In this document: positions 1 through 8,471 of the stretch, in pieces
Layout of the letters: each line of letters starts with the position of its first letter
How positions within the stretch are numbered: position 1 is the first letter of the stretch
NCBI GenBank assembly: GCA_947570615.1
Contig: CANOVJ010000010.1
Span: forward strand, 1-64,000
DNA from: an uncultured Lachnospiraceae bacterium
GTDB lineage: Bacteria; Bacillota; Clostridia; Lachnospirales; Lachnospiraceae
DNA: 64,000 nucleotides
Direction of reading: 5' to 3'
Translations under genes and position numbers: made by a program
Notes under the pieces: model-generated
The model's input: the letters and a program-made list of their open reading frames with translations, nothing else
Told to the model about the DNA's origin: nothing
Databases searched by the model: none

Positions 1-86
1 TTCCCTATCCTTTTTATGATTGTAACATTTTTGTAATTTCAAAAGTTTATCCTGGCATAAACACGAATCGTCCTTTTGGCGCTTAT

Positions 87-1268
87 TTACTCTACCTGAA
101 TTTCCCTGGCAATCACGGCCCTGTCCGCGGCGCTGCTGTTTATTCCCTCATCCTCCATTTGGGCCCAGTCGTCAAGGCTGTCAAAAATGAAGACGTGCAG
201 GGCGCTGATTTTCTTTCCCTGAACTGCGAAGCCGGCTCTGCCCGGTATTTCCGCATCCGGATAAAGGAGCTCTCCATCCTGATTAAACACCAGCGTCTGA
301 CAGGGCTCATAAGACCATCCAAGCAGTTCGAACATCTCTTCATCTGTCATATCGGGATCCTTTGAAAGGAGTTTTTCCCTCCGCTCGTCTGTCAGCTCCC
401 GCTGTCTGCCAGGGGTTGCTGTATGGACGATTACCTGATACGGAGACACCACGATATCGCCCAGCGTTATGCTCCCCTTTGTCTCTCCGATCTCGATGGT
501 TTTAACCCCTGTGGTGTTTACCTCAAAGGGAAGAACCATATCCCAGTTACCATCGATCCAATGGGATGCGGAGATATCTTCGGCGTCAGAGACCCGGTCG
601 TCGTCATAGCCAAGACCGTCCACATTTAAGCTCACACTGCCGCATCCTTGGGCTTTTTCGGGAAGATCCAGCTTAAGCATTCCGGCAAAGGTATGGGAGT
701 CGATCACTTCCCCTTCAAAGGTATTTCTGAGCTGCTCAGATGAATTTCCACAGGCGCTCCAGGTCCCGCCGATATAAAATCCTGCGGCCGTCCGGTTTTC
801 TGCGGTATTTATCCCTGTATAATGCTGCGGAATATGTGTAAAATCCGCTTCCTCCGATTCGATATTCACGGTTAAAAACAGGGAGTATCCATCACAATAG
901 ACCTCGGACGCGGTCAGCCTGACCCCCGCGTCGGATACGGAATATTCCGAAGTGTCCAGATCTCCCCCGGGCTCCTCATTGGTCAGGACGGAGCCCCTGT
1001 CCGTAAAATCCCCGGAATAGGTGACGCTGTCCCCGATTTTTTCAAAAATTTTTCCGATAAGGGGAATCCTGGCCGCCAGCGCCGGGTTGAAGTAACCCAG
1101 TGTGCCGATGCCGATGATGGCGAGCGCCGCGGCTGCCGCAGCGACGATTCCTGCTGTGCGTGATTTTTTCATTTTAACCTTCCTCCTTCTGCATACCCTG
1201 ATTTCTTTCTCATCAGTTTCCGGAGCAAGGGCCAGCTTTAAGATCTGATCCAGTTTTTCATCTGTCAT
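87..1268 (-). CDS. DUF4179-type membrane protein, probable anti-sigma factor
   Basis: The 393-residue product has a basic cytoplasmic N-terminus (about residues 1-36), one hydrophobic helix at about 41-60 and a long outside domain. This layout fits DUF4179 proteins, which are usually encoded directly after ECF sigma factors and are presumed to bind them. Its start (ATG at 1266-1268) overlaps the 3' end of the sigma gene by 11 bases, so the two are translationally coupled; an SD GGAGG lies at 1278-1282. The early motif LARIPLIGKIFEKIG after the helix is typical of the family. Role as an anti-sigma factor is inferred from the pairing; the signal it senses cannot be read from the sequence. Confidence 0.8.
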   Translation of the reverse strand: MTDEKLDQILKLALAPETDEKEIRVCRRRKVKMKKSRTAGIVAAAAAALAIIGIGTLGYFNPALAARIPLIGKIFEKIGDSVTYSGDFTDRGSVLTNEEPGGDLDTSEYSVSDAGVRLTASEVYCDGYSLFLTVNIESEEADFTHIPQHYTGINTAENRTAAGFYIGGTWSACGNSSEQLRNTFEGEVIDSHTFAGMLKLDLPEKAQGCGSVSLNVDGLGYDDDRVSDAEDISASHWIDGNWDMVLPFEVNTTGVKTIEIGETKGSITLGDIVVSPYQVIVHTATPGRQRELTDERREKLLSKDPDMTDEEMFELLGWSYEPCQTLVFNQDGELLYPDAEIPGRAGFAVQGKKISALHVFIFDSLDDWAQMEDEGINSSAADRAVIAREIQVE

Positions 1269-1797
1269 ATCCTGTCGCCTCCAGTTCTTCTTTTAACAGT
1301 TTCTTTGCCTTTCGCATCCGGCTTTTGACGGTTCCTTCCGGCAGTCCCAGAATCCCGGATATCTCGCTGATCTGCATATCCGCCGAGTAATACAGGCAGA
1401 TGGGCAGCCTGTACTTTTCCGGAAGGGACGCCACCAGCCTTCGAACCATGTCCGCCTCGCTCTTTCGCAGGACGATCTGTTCCGGGGAGACGTTGTGCTC
1501 CTGGTCGGGAATCTCTGTTCCTTCCTCGGACATTTCATCCATGCTGTCCATGGGAACCAGCCTGCGCCTGTTTGCGTATTTCCTTTTTCTGTTCTTCCAA
1601 AGAAAAATCGAAGTGGATAAAGCGTAGCTCTTTGTGTTCTGCGTGAAGTCCAGCCGGTTTCTTTTCTCCAGCAGCCTGAGCATGGTGTCCTGATACAGCT
1701 CGTCTCCGGCCTGCGCGTTTTGAGCGGTCACCCGGCAGAACCGCAGAATATCCTTTCCATATTTCAGGACAAACAGCTCAAATTCATTGTTATTCAT
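1258..1797 (-). CDS. ECF-type RNA polymerase sigma factor
   Basis: The 179-residue protein has the two-domain ECF layout without regions 1 and 3. Region 2 spans about residues 5-75 (GDELYQDTMLRLLEKRN), and region 4 about 115-172 with a helix-turn-helix (ISEISGILGLPEGTVKSRMR). The acidic linker at about 85-105 (MDEMSEEGTEIPDQ) is normal for the group. It directs RNA polymerase to an unknown regulon and is presumably held by the DUF4179 protein encoded immediately downstream. SD GGAGAAAGAGGA lies upstream of the ATG. ECF pairs of this kind usually activate their own promoter; the upstream region carries a run of eight G. Confidence 0.9.
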   Translation of the reverse strand: MNNNEFELFVLKYGKDILRFCRVTAQNAQAGDELYQDTMLRLLEKRNRLDFTQNTKSYALSTSIFLWKNRKRKYANRRRLVPMDSMDEMSEEGTEIPDQEHNVSPEQIVLRKSEADMVRRLVASLPEKYRLPICLYYSADMQISEISGILGLPEGTVKSRMRKAKKLLKEELEATGYDR

Positions 1798-2136
1798 AGC
1801 AGTTATCCTCTTTCTCCTTCAAGTCGACTTGCAGGGATTTGCCCTTGCACTTATATATTGTCGCGGGGGGGGAAGAAAGTTTTCTTTTCATATGATCTGT
1901 CCATTTTTTATTTAAACTGACATAAAGCGTCTCTGCTGTCAATGGAGGAAACATTGATTTTGCCGGGAGAAACGGATATACTGAGAAAGCGGACAAAAGG
2001 AGAGATCAATCTGCGGAAAGAAAGCGCTGATCGGAAGTGAAACCGAAAAGCGCGTCTGAAACTTGCGGAGCGGGTATACTCATGATAAGATGAAAGGGTG
2101 AAGGGAAGCTTTGCCTGTACGGAAAGGATGAAGGAA
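1798..2136. other. Intergenic region between divergent sigma and glycosyltransferase genes
   Basis: About 340 bases without a convincing gene. It holds the upstream region of the minus-strand sigma operon, including the G8 run at 1865-1872, and a good plus-strand sigma-A promoter at 1954-1982. A second TATACT at 2075-2080 has no matching -35. Nothing else was recognised. Confidence 0.6.
1954..1982 (+). promoter_or_regulatory. Sigma-A promoter of the GT2/DUF6044 pair
   Basis: TTGATT at 1954-1959 and TATACT at 1977-1982 are separated by 17 bases. The predicted start of transcription, near 1990, leaves a leader of about 145 bases before the glycosyltransferase start codon. Confidence 0.6.
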
Positions 2137-3099
2137 ATGGATAAAATAGCGGTACTGATCCCTTGTTATAATGAAGAAAAAACGATCGCAAAGGTGGTTG
2201 GGGACGCCAGGGCGGCGCTGCCGGAGGCAGTGGTGTATGTGTACGACAATAATTCCACGGACCGCACGGGGGAGATCGCCGCACAGGCGGGCGCGGTGGT
2301 GCGGCGGGAGTATATGCAGGGAAAGGGCAATGTGATCCGCAGGATGTTCCGGGAGATCGAGGCGGAGTGTTACATCATGGTGGACGGGGACGATACCTAT
2401 CCCATGGAATTTGCGCCGCAGATGGTGGAGCGGGTGCTCAACTGCAATGCGGATATGGTGGTGGGCGACCGGCTTTCCTCCACCTATTTCGAAGAGAATA
2501 AACGTCCCTTTCACAATATGGGAAATTCCCTGGTGCGCAGCAGCATCAACCGGCTTTTCGGCTGTGAGATCAAGGATATCATGACGGGCTTTCGGGCCTT
2601 CAGCTATGGCTTCGTGAAGACCTTTCCGGTGCTCTCAAAGGGCTTTGAGATCGAGACGGAGATGACCATTCACGGGGTCTACAACCATATGCAGATCGAC
2701 AATGTGGTGGTGGAATACCGGGACAGGCCCGAGGGGAGCGTGTCCAAGCTCAACACCTACTCGGACGGATTCCGGGTGCTGGGAACCATCTTCCGGCTTT
2801 ACCGGGACTATAAGCCCTTTGGCTTTTTCAGTATCCTGGCGCTGGCGCTGGCGGCGCTGGCGGCGCTTTTCTTCATTCCGGTGCTGATGGAATATCTGGC
2901 CACAGGGCTGGTCCTTAAGTTCCCCACGCTGATCGTGTGCGGTTTTGTGATGCTGGCGGCGATCCAGTCCTTTTTTGCGGGGCTGATTCTCTCCAACATG
3001 GCCATGAAGAACCGGAGAGATTTCGAGTACCGGTTTACCCTGGTCTGTGAGAAGCAGAGCCGGAAAAAGCGGGAGCAGGACGCACAGGGCAGGGACTGA
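2137..3099 (+). CDS. Glycosyltransferase family 2 (DPM1-like)
   Basis: The 320-residue protein has an N-terminal GT-A domain (about 1-220) beginning IAVLIPCYNEEKTI, with the metal-binding stretch VDGDDTYPMEF near residue 85, and two membrane helices at about 227-253 and 261-290. It should transfer a sugar from a nucleotide donor to polyprenyl phosphate at the inner face of the membrane. I chose ATG 2137 because GGAAAGGA at 2121-2128 is well spaced from it; ATG 2128 and GTG 2098 are in frame but poorly placed. The next gene is a DUF6044 membrane protein, and the pair resembles YkoT-YkoS of Bacillus. The flipped polyprenyl-linked sugar could be the donor of that neighbour. Confidence 0.85.
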   Translation: MDKIAVLIPCYNEEKTIAKVVGDARAALPEAVVYVYDNNSTDRTGEIAAQAGAVVRREYMQGKGNVIRRMFREIEAECYIMVDGDDTYPMEFAPQMVERVLNCNADMVVGDRLSSTYFEENKRPFHNMGNSLVRSSINRLFGCEIKDIMTGFRAFSYGFVKTFPVLSKGFEIETEMTIHGVYNHMQIDNVVVEYRDRPEGSVSKLNTYSDGFRVLGTIFRLYRDYKPFGFFSILALALAALAALFFIPVLMEYLATGLVLKFPTLIVCGFVMLAAIQSFFAGLILSNMAMKNRRDFEYRFTLVCEKQSRKKREQDAQGRD

Positions 3100-3168
3100 C
3101 GGAGCCGCCCGGTAGCGGAGGCGGTCTGCGCCCGGCGAAATCCGGGGCACAGGCAGGGAGGAGCAAAT

Positions 3169-5031
3169 GTGAAAAAACTGACAGAGTGCTGGTATCTTCT
3201 GGCGGCGGCGGGATTTATCCTGTTCGCGGGGCTGGTCTTTGTCCTCTGCGGGGAGGACAGCGTCATAGCCGTCCACGACAATCTGGATCTGTTTATCCCA
3301 CAGTATCAGATGATGAAAAATACGGGAACCTTTTTTGGACAGGGAGGGCAGGCGCCCTTTCTGGGAGGGATCAGCCGGGATGTGCTCCCGGCGGAGTTTT
3401 CTCTTTATACATTGCTGTACTGGCTTATGCCGGCCTTCCCGGCCTATGTGACAGGGTATCTGCTCAAAATTGTCCTGGCGCTTCTCTCCTGTATCCTTCT
3501 TGCCAGGGAGCTGTATGGGGAGCGTTATGGGCAGTACCGGCCGCTGGTGTGGATTCTGGGGCTGGCCTACGGCGCGCTGAATGTGTTTCCCAATTTCGGG
3601 ATCCCCTTTGCGTCCATTCCGCTGGTGATTTATCTGGTCTGTAAAATATGCCGGGATTCCCGGCCTGTGTGGTATGTGTTATTGTTTTTCTATCCCGTCC
3701 TGTCTTATTTTTCCTATTTCGGACTGTTTATCCTGGGGTATATGGCGCTGGTTTTTGTGTGGGCGTGTGTCAGGGCTCTCTGGCTGAAAAAGAGGGAATC
3801 CCATGAAAAGGGGGAGCATATGTCCGCAGTGGAGCGGGGGACTGTGAGGAAAACAGAGATCGGGGCGGATGGATCAGAAGCGGAAGCAAAATCGGACTGG
3901 CAGCTTCCGCGACGGCTCTTCCTTTCCATCTGCATCCTTGCGGCAGGCTGTATCGCCTGTGAATACAGGCTCTTTGGGGTGATGCTCTTCGGGGACGAGG
4001 TGACCATCCGTTCTACCATGGAGGCGGGGAGCTTTTCCTTTCCGGAGATTGTGAGAACCATCGGGGAGGTGTTTGCAAGGGGAATGTTCCACGCGGAGAG
4101 TATGCACACCGTCCTGGTGCTGCCGGTCTGCGGTTTTTATTTTTTGTTCCTGAATCTGGAGTACATCAGGAAAAAGAACGCAAAGGGGATTTTTCACGAC
4201 CCTTACAATCTTCTGATGCTGGCGCTGGTCTTTAACAGCGTGGTATATGGGATTTACTACTGCGAGAGCTTCCGGAGCCTGGTGGAGCGTCTCTGTCCGC
4301 CCCTGACAGGGTGGCAGTTTAACAGAACCGTGTTTTTCAGCCCCTTTGTCTGGTACGCCGCCTTTTTTCTGGCGCTGAAACGGCTCTGTGACAGCCGCAG
4401 GCGCCGGGGAAGGATGCTGGCCAACGGGCTGGCGTTTGCGGCGGTGCTGCTTATCGTCCTGTCGAATACCCGTTACAATGACCTTTATCATACCTGCAGG
4501 GCGCAGGCGTATCAGATCATAAAAGGGAAGGAGAGCGACCAGCTCAGCTTCGGGGAGTTTTACTCCGCCGGACTGTTTGAGGAGGCGAAGGAACAGACCG
4601 GCTATCAGGGACAGTGGTCTGCGGCCTACGGTTTTTATCCGGCCACCCTTGAATACAACGGGATTGCCACCCTTGACGGCTATCTGGGCTTTTATTCCCA
4701 GGAGTATAAGGAGAAGTTCAGGAAGATCATCGCCCCCGCCCTTGAGAGGGTGGAGGCGAGCCGGGATTATTTCGACACCTGGGGGGCCAGAGCGTACCTT
4801 TACTCAGGGACAGAGCTGTCCATCGTAAACACCCTGCGCACGCCCTCTGTGGAGGAGGAAGATATCCATATAGACGCGCAGGCGTTCCGGGACCTGGGGG
4901 GCGAGTACATCTTCTCGAGGATCCGCCTGCGCAACGCCGGGGAGGCGGGCTTTTCCCTGGAGGGAAGCTTCACCCATGAGGACTCGCCTTATACGCTGTA
5001 TGTATACCGGATTTCCGGCCGGAAGAACTGA
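3169..5031 (+). CDS. DUF6044-family polytopic membrane protein
   Basis: The 620-residue protein starts with GTG at 3169, preceded by the SD AGGGAGGAG. It has a first helix at about 8-28, then the motif HDNLDLFIPQYQMM soon after it, and about ten further helices, with a hydrophilic C-terminal part of roughly 180 residues. The acidic-plus-histidine loop after helix 1 recalls GT-C glycosyltransferases (YfhO/YkoS type) that use polyprenyl-phosphate sugars on the outer face. A charged loop at about 205-245 (KKRESHEKGEHM onward) looks like a low-complexity insert. It is 69 bases after the GT2 gene, so co-transcription is likely. The assignment to DUF6044 is from memory of the family and not checked by search. 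Confidence 0.7.
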   Translation: MKKLTECWYLLAAAGFILFAGLVFVLCGEDSVIAVHDNLDLFIPQYQMMKNTGTFFGQGGQAPFLGGISRDVLPAEFSLYTLLYWLMPAFPAYVTGYLLKIVLALLSCILLARELYGERYGQYRPLVWILGLAYGALNVFPNFGIPFASIPLVIYLVCKICRDSRPVWYVLLFFYPVLSYFSYFGLFILGYMALVFVWACVRALWLKKRESHEKGEHMSAVERGTVRKTEIGADGSEAEAKSDWQLPRRLFLSICILAAGCIACEYRLFGVMLFGDEVTIRSTMEAGSFSFPEIVRTIGEVFARGMFHAESMHTVLVLPVCGFYFLFLNLEYIRKKNAKGIFHDPYNLLMLALVFNSVVYGIYYCESFRSLVERLCPPLTGWQFNRTVFFSPFVWYAAFFLALKRLCDSRRRRGRMLANGLAFAAVLLIVLSNTRYNDLYHTCRAQAYQIIKGKESDQLSFGEFYSAGLFEEAKEQTGYQGQWSAAYGFYPATLEYNGIATLDGYLGFYSQEYKEKFRKIIAPALERVEASRDYFDTWGARAYLYSGTELSIVNTLRTPSVEEEDIHIDAQAFRDLGGEYIFSRIRLRNAGEAGFSLEGSFTHEDSPYTLYVYRISGRKN

Positions 5032-5040
5032 TATCAAAAT

Positions 5041-5066
5041 ACCCTCCGGGGAAATTCCCGGAGGGT
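5041..5066. terminator. Bidirectional hairpin between convergent genes
   Basis: ACCCTCCGGG and CCCGGAGGGT form a perfect 10-base-pair stem with a 6-base loop. On the minus strand it is followed by ATTTTG, so it best fits termination after prs; it can also stop transcription coming from the DUF6044 gene. Confidence 0.75.
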
Positions 5067-5072
5067 TATCCG

Positions 5073-6263
5073 TCAATCGATCACTTCCCCCGCCTTATAC
5101 CTGGCCACCACGCTCTGGATCCGCTCGTTGGGATCGAGCAGGTCGCTGATGGAAGCGTCATGGTTTAAGGTGTCGATCAGGTAGGCGATATACTTACTCA
5201 TATCGCAGTCTATGTACCATTCCCTCTCGAGAAGCTCCGGCGTCTGATAAACCAGATTGGTGGTGAGCACCCGGTCGATCATGCCGTTCTCGTAGGCTCT
5301 GTCGAACCGCTCCAGGCCGTTTGTGAACAGGCCGAAGGTGGAGCAGATGAAGATTTTGCGGGCTTTGCGCTCCTTTAAGGCGGTGGCCACCTCCAGCACG
5401 CTCTCGCCGGAGGAGATCATGTCGTCGATGATGACCATGTCCTTTCCCTCCACGGAGGAGCCCAGGAACTCGTGGGCCACAATGGGATTGCGGCCGTTGA
5501 CGATGCGGGTGTAATCCCTTCTCTTGTAGAACATACCCATGTCCAGGCCAAGGACGTTGGCCATGTAGATGGCCCGGCTCATCCCGCCCTCGTCCGGGCT
5601 GATGATCATCATGTGGCCGGAATCGATCTTTAAATCCGTGATATGCTTAAGCAGCCCCTTTACGAACTGATAGGTAGGCTGGACGGTCTCGAAGCCGTGG
5701 AGGGGAATGGCGTTCTGGACACGCGGGTCATGGGCGTCAAAGGTGATGATGTTGTCCACCCCCATATTCACCATCTCCTGAAGGGCGAGGGCGCAGTCCA
5801 GGGACTCTCTGGCTGTTCTTTTATGCTGGCGGCTCTCGTACAGGTAGGGCATGATCACGGTGATGCGTCTGGCTTTGCCGCCCACGGCGGCGATGATTCT
5901 CTTTAAATCCTGATAATGATCGTCCGGGGACATGTGGTTTTCGTGTCCGCACAGAGAATAGGTCAGGCTGTAGTTGGCCACATCCACCAGAAGATACAGG
6001 TCGGTTCCGCGGACGGATTCCAGGATCATTCCCTTGGCCTCGCCGGAGCCAAAGCGGGGGATATTGGCCCTGAGGATATAGGACGGCCTCTGATATCCGG
6101 CAAAGGCAAGGCTCTCCTTGTGCTCGCTTTCCCGTTCGGTACGCCATTTTACAAGGTAGCTGTCCACCTTTTCTCCCAGGGAACGGCACCCCTCCAGGGG
6201 AATCATGCCCAGGGAACCTACAGGAATGGTTTCAAGGTTTCTCTTTTCTTCACGTTGCGACAT
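5073..6263 (-). CDS. prs: Ribose-phosphate pyrophosphokinase, long clostridial form
   Basis: The enzyme makes PRPP from ribose 5-phosphate and ATP for nucleotide, histidine and tryptophan synthesis. The type-I phosphoribosyltransferase PRPP loop reads IIDDMISSGES at about residues 271-281, and the conserved His segment is IITFDAHDP near 172. At 396 residues it is about 80 longer than the usual bacterial enzyme, with an extended N-terminus and a changed loop (SSGES rather than DTGGT), as seen in many clostridial paralogues. It ends the minus-strand block behind the DnaI-like loader gene (9-base gap). Whether this is the only PRPP synthetase of the organism cannot be told here. Confidence 0.88.
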   Translation of the reverse strand: MSQREEKRNLETIPVGSLGMIPLEGCRSLGEKVDSYLVKWRTERESEHKESLAFAGYQRPSYILRANIPRFGSGEAKGMILESVRGTDLYLLVDVANYSLTYSLCGHENHMSPDDHYQDLKRIIAAVGGKARRITVIMPYLYESRQHKRTARESLDCALALQEMVNMGVDNIITFDAHDPRVQNAIPLHGFETVQPTYQFVKGLLKHITDLKIDSGHMMIISPDEGGMSRAIYMANVLGLDMGMFYKRRDYTRIVNGRNPIVAHEFLGSSVEGKDMVIIDDMISSGESVLEVATALKERKARKIFICSTFGLFTNGLERFDRAYENGMIDRVLTTNLVYQTPELLEREWYIDCDMSKYIAYLIDTLNHDASISDLLDPNERIQSVVARYKAGEVID

Positions 6264-6272
6264 GAAAGCACC

Positions 6273-7244
6273 TCACTTTCTGTTTTGAAGTCGTTTTTTT
6301 AACATCCGGATATCCGTTCCGGTTATTTTGCATATGTGATACTGGTTTGTGATCCGGGAAAAAACCCGATCCGAATAGCGGTTGCGTATATCCTCCAGCG
6401 ACAGATTGGTGGAGATGATGGTGGATTTTCGGTTCAGGCATCGTCCGTTCAACAGGGAAAACAGCACGGAGGGCGCCAGGTTTTTCGTGTATTCCGTTCC
6501 CAGATCGTCCACGATAAGCAGGTCGCATCCATAGAGATCGTCATGGAAGAGCGCCTGTTCTTCTTTATTTTTATAGTCGAATATATTTCTGGATAAGAGT
6601 TCGAAGAGTCCGGCGGCGCTGAAATAGATAACGGAGTGACCGCTCTCTATCAGTTCTCTGGCCACACAGCCGGACAGGAAAGATTTGCCCGTCCCTACTG
6701 TACCATAAAAAAACAGATTTTGGTAGTCTGTATCAAAGGTTTTTATAAAATTTCTGCACGCTGCCACGGCCCCCTGGAAGCGCTCGAGATCCTCCCCCTG
6801 GTAATAGTCATAGGAGAGGGTGGAAAAGTTCTCCTTTTCCAGAAGATCCCGGATTCCGGACTGCTCATAGAGAAGCCGGATGACGGCCTCCTTAAAGCAG
6901 TGGCATTTCTGCCCGCCTGTATAGCCGGTGTCCTTACAGTCCGGGCAGTCGTAGATGGGGGCGAGATAGTCGGCCGGATAGCCGGCGTCCTTAAGGAGCT
7001 GCTCCTTCTTCTGTGAGAGGTCGTGCAGAGAGGCTTTCAGATCGGTCAGGGCGTTGGCGTCCCCCTCAAGCAGCTTCCTGCCCTGCGCGATGGAGAGGGA
7101 AGCGATGGAATCGGACAGCTCCCCGTAGCCCTCCACATGGGAAAAAATATGCGCGGCGCGCTCTTCTGAAAGATGGCGGTTTCTGATCCGCCTCTCCTCA
7201 TAGGAGCGCATGATGGTGTTATACTGGGTGTTCGTAAGTGCCAC
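6273..7244 (-). CDS. DnaI/DnaC-like helicase loader ATPase
   Basis: The 323-residue AAA+ protein has Walker A GTVGTGKS near residue 180 and Walker B LLIVDDLG near 240, followed by the sensor-1 stretch STNLS. Before the ATPase domain there is a zinc-binding cluster CPDCKDTGYTGGQKCHC at about 115-135, typical of clostridial DnaC-like loaders. It should load the replicative helicase at the origin or at stalled forks, working with the DnaD-like protein encoded 36 bases upstream. The order dnaD then loader is a primosome operon comparable to dnaB-dnaI of Bacillus. Confidence 0.88.
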   Translation of the reverse strand: MALTNTQYNTIMRSYEERRIRNRHLSEERAAHIFSHVEGYGELSDSIASLSIAQGRKLLEGDANALTDLKASLHDLSQKKEQLLKDAGYPADYLAPIYDCPDCKDTGYTGGQKCHCFKEAVIRLLYEQSGIRDLLEKENFSTLSYDYYQGEDLERFQGAVAACRNFIKTFDTDYQNLFFYGTVGTGKSFLSGCVARELIESGHSVIYFSAAGLFELLSRNIFDYKNKEEQALFHDDLYGCDLLIVDDLGTEYTKNLAPSVLFSLLNGRCLNRKSTIISTNLSLEDIRNRYSDRVFSRITNQYHICKITGTDIRMLKKRLQNRK

Positions 7245-7280
7245 GGCGAAAATCTCCTCTTAAAGGCGCCCGGGAGAGCT

Positions 7281-8336
7281 TCAGTTGCTCAGAATCTCCT
7301 TCTCCAGCGCCTCAAAGTCGTAATCGGTATGCATAAACTGGTTAAAGGAGCCGTTGCCCGGGACGGCCCTGGGCTGGGGTCTGGAGGTTCTGGTTTTGGC
7401 ATAGTGATCGTCCAGCGCCCTGATATCGGCCTTGTGGTGAACCTGCTCCCTGTGCCAGCGGCTTAAGATGCTGTCCGCATATTCAAAGCGGTGCCTGTCC
7501 GTGGCCAGCACGGTGCGCTCGCAGGCCTCCAGGATGATATCCTGGGTAAAGCCGTACTCCTTCCACCATTTCATGGCAAAATCCGCCTCGGCCCTGGTGG
7601 GTGTGCCGGATTTGCCCAGCGCCTTCATGACCGTGTAAACGATTTTATCATATTTCCCGGCCAGCCCGGCGGCCTGCTTCGGGGTGGAGATCCCCTGCTG
7701 GGCCCAGCTGATGGCCACCTTTTCTATGTAACGGAAGTCCTTTTTTCCTTTGTCCACACAATACTGGATCAGGTAATCGATGAGATCCTCCGAAAAGCCC
7801 AGACGGTCCGAGAAAAACAAAAGCGTGGTGATCTCACCGGGGCCAAGGGGCCTTCCAATGTACTGCTCCGCCACGAAAAGGAGCTGGGAGGTCTCCTCCT
7901 TCTCCTTAAACGCTTTGAGCTCGTCCAGGCTGTAGGCGGGCTTGGAGAAGTCCGGCGTATCCTGCCCGCTCTCCGTCTTCTGGGGAAGCGCGACAAGAGG
8001 AGCGACGGAAGACTGAGGAGGATTTTCCTGCGGGAGGCTGCGGGATAAATCGGGGATGCGGATGCCGGAGAGGGTTTTGCCGTCCTCGTACTCCAGCGCA
8101 AGCAGACGATTTTTTTCCCAGTATTTCAGCGCGCGCAGAACGTCCTTCTCCGTGTAGTTGAACGCATCCGCCAGGTCGGATACGCTGCTGACGCAGCCGG
8201 CCTGGGCCATGCGCAGCAGATACAGATAGAGCTTTAGCTGGGCGTCGTTGGCATCCTTCATATACCGGTCGATGAACAGATTGGAAAGGATGGTCACATC
8301 CGCAGAAGCTTCCTGATAAAGTTTAAAGCACCCCAT
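7281..8336 (-). CDS. DnaD-domain primosomal protein
   Basis: The 351-residue protein has an N-terminal winged-helix region (about 20-100; the segment VSDLADAFNYTEKDVLRALKY looks like the helix-turn-helix) and two DnaB/DnaD-type domains, at about 130-220 and 225-300. The C-terminal one ends with the signature YxxxIxxxW, here YADSILSRW near residue 284. Such proteins remodel origin DNA and help helicase loading. A low-complexity Pro/Ser linker lies at about 100-125. Upstream, the gap to murC holds an extended -10 promoter and three tandem DnaA-box-like 9-mers. Confidence 0.87.
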   Translation of the reverse strand: MGCFKLYQEASADVTILSNLFIDRYMKDANDAQLKLYLYLLRMAQAGCVSSVSDLADAFNYTEKDVLRALKYWEKNRLLALEYEDGKTLSGIRIPDLSRSLPQENPPQSSVAPLVALPQKTESGQDTPDFSKPAYSLDELKAFKEKEETSQLLFVAEQYIGRPLGPGEITTLLFFSDRLGFSEDLIDYLIQYCVDKGKKDFRYIEKVAISWAQQGISTPKQAAGLAGKYDKIVYTVMKALGKSGTPTRAEADFAMKWWKEYGFTQDIILEACERTVLATDRHRFEYADSILSRWHREQVHHKADIRALDDHYAKTRTSRPQPRAVPGNGSFNQFMHTDYDFEALEKEILSN

Positions 8337-8369
8337 AACGCTACCCCCACAGTTTCAAAAGTAAGTTGA

Positions 8370-8398
8370 ATTATAGCACAGCCTGCCTGAAAAGAAAA
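8370..8398 (-). promoter_or_regulatory. Extended -10 promoter of dnaD-dnaI-prs
   Basis: On the minus strand TGC is directly followed by TATAAT (plus-strand ATTATA at 8370-8375), an extended -10 element. The -35 at 17 bases (TTTTCT) is weak, as is common with extended -10 promoters. Transcription should start near 8363. Confidence 0.6.
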
Positions 8399-8400
8399 TA

Positions 8401-8412
8401 GGAAAATTTTCC
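8401..8412. repeat. Perfect 12-base palindrome upstream of dnaD promoter
   Basis: GGAAAATTTTCC is an exact palindrome lying just upstream of the dnaD -35 region and before the tandem 9-mers. It could be a dimeric regulator site; no known operator was matched. Confidence 0.4.
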
Positions 8413-8425
8413 GCAAACGCCCTGT

Positions 8426-8443
8426 TTTCAAGGGTTTCAAGGG
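8426..8443 (+). repeat. Two contiguous TTTCAAGGG 9-mers
   Basis: TTTCAAGGG occurs at 8426-8434 and again at 8435-8443 with no gap. One base later the TGTGGA 9-mer array begins, so five 9-base units stand in a row with almost constant period. Confidence 0.7.
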
Positions 8444-8444
8444 T

Positions 8445-8471
8445 TGTGGACAGTGTGGATACTGTGGATAA
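8445..8471 (-). promoter_or_regulatory. Three tandem DnaA-box-like 9-mers
   Basis: Reading the minus strand, TTATCCACA (8471-8463), GTATCCACA (8462-8454) and CTGTCCACA (8453-8445) follow each other without gap. The first is a perfect DnaA box, the others have one and two mismatches. They sit about 80-110 bases upstream of the predicted transcription start of the primosome operon, directly after the murC stop codon. In Bacillus, DnaA binds clusters upstream of dnaB-dnaI and other genes, so DnaA control of this operon is likely. Confidence 0.65.

Noticed and set aside
1942-2040. Small ORF of 32 codons upstream of the first glycosyltransferase
   Set aside because: No ribosome binding site, and it overlaps the predicted promoter.
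2075-2080. Second TATACT before the first glycosyltransferase
   Set aside because: No -35 at suitable distance.
8401-8471. Possible replication origin
   Set aside because: Only three DnaA-box-like units, no long AT-rich unwinding region and no dnaA or dnaN nearby; regulatory role fits better.
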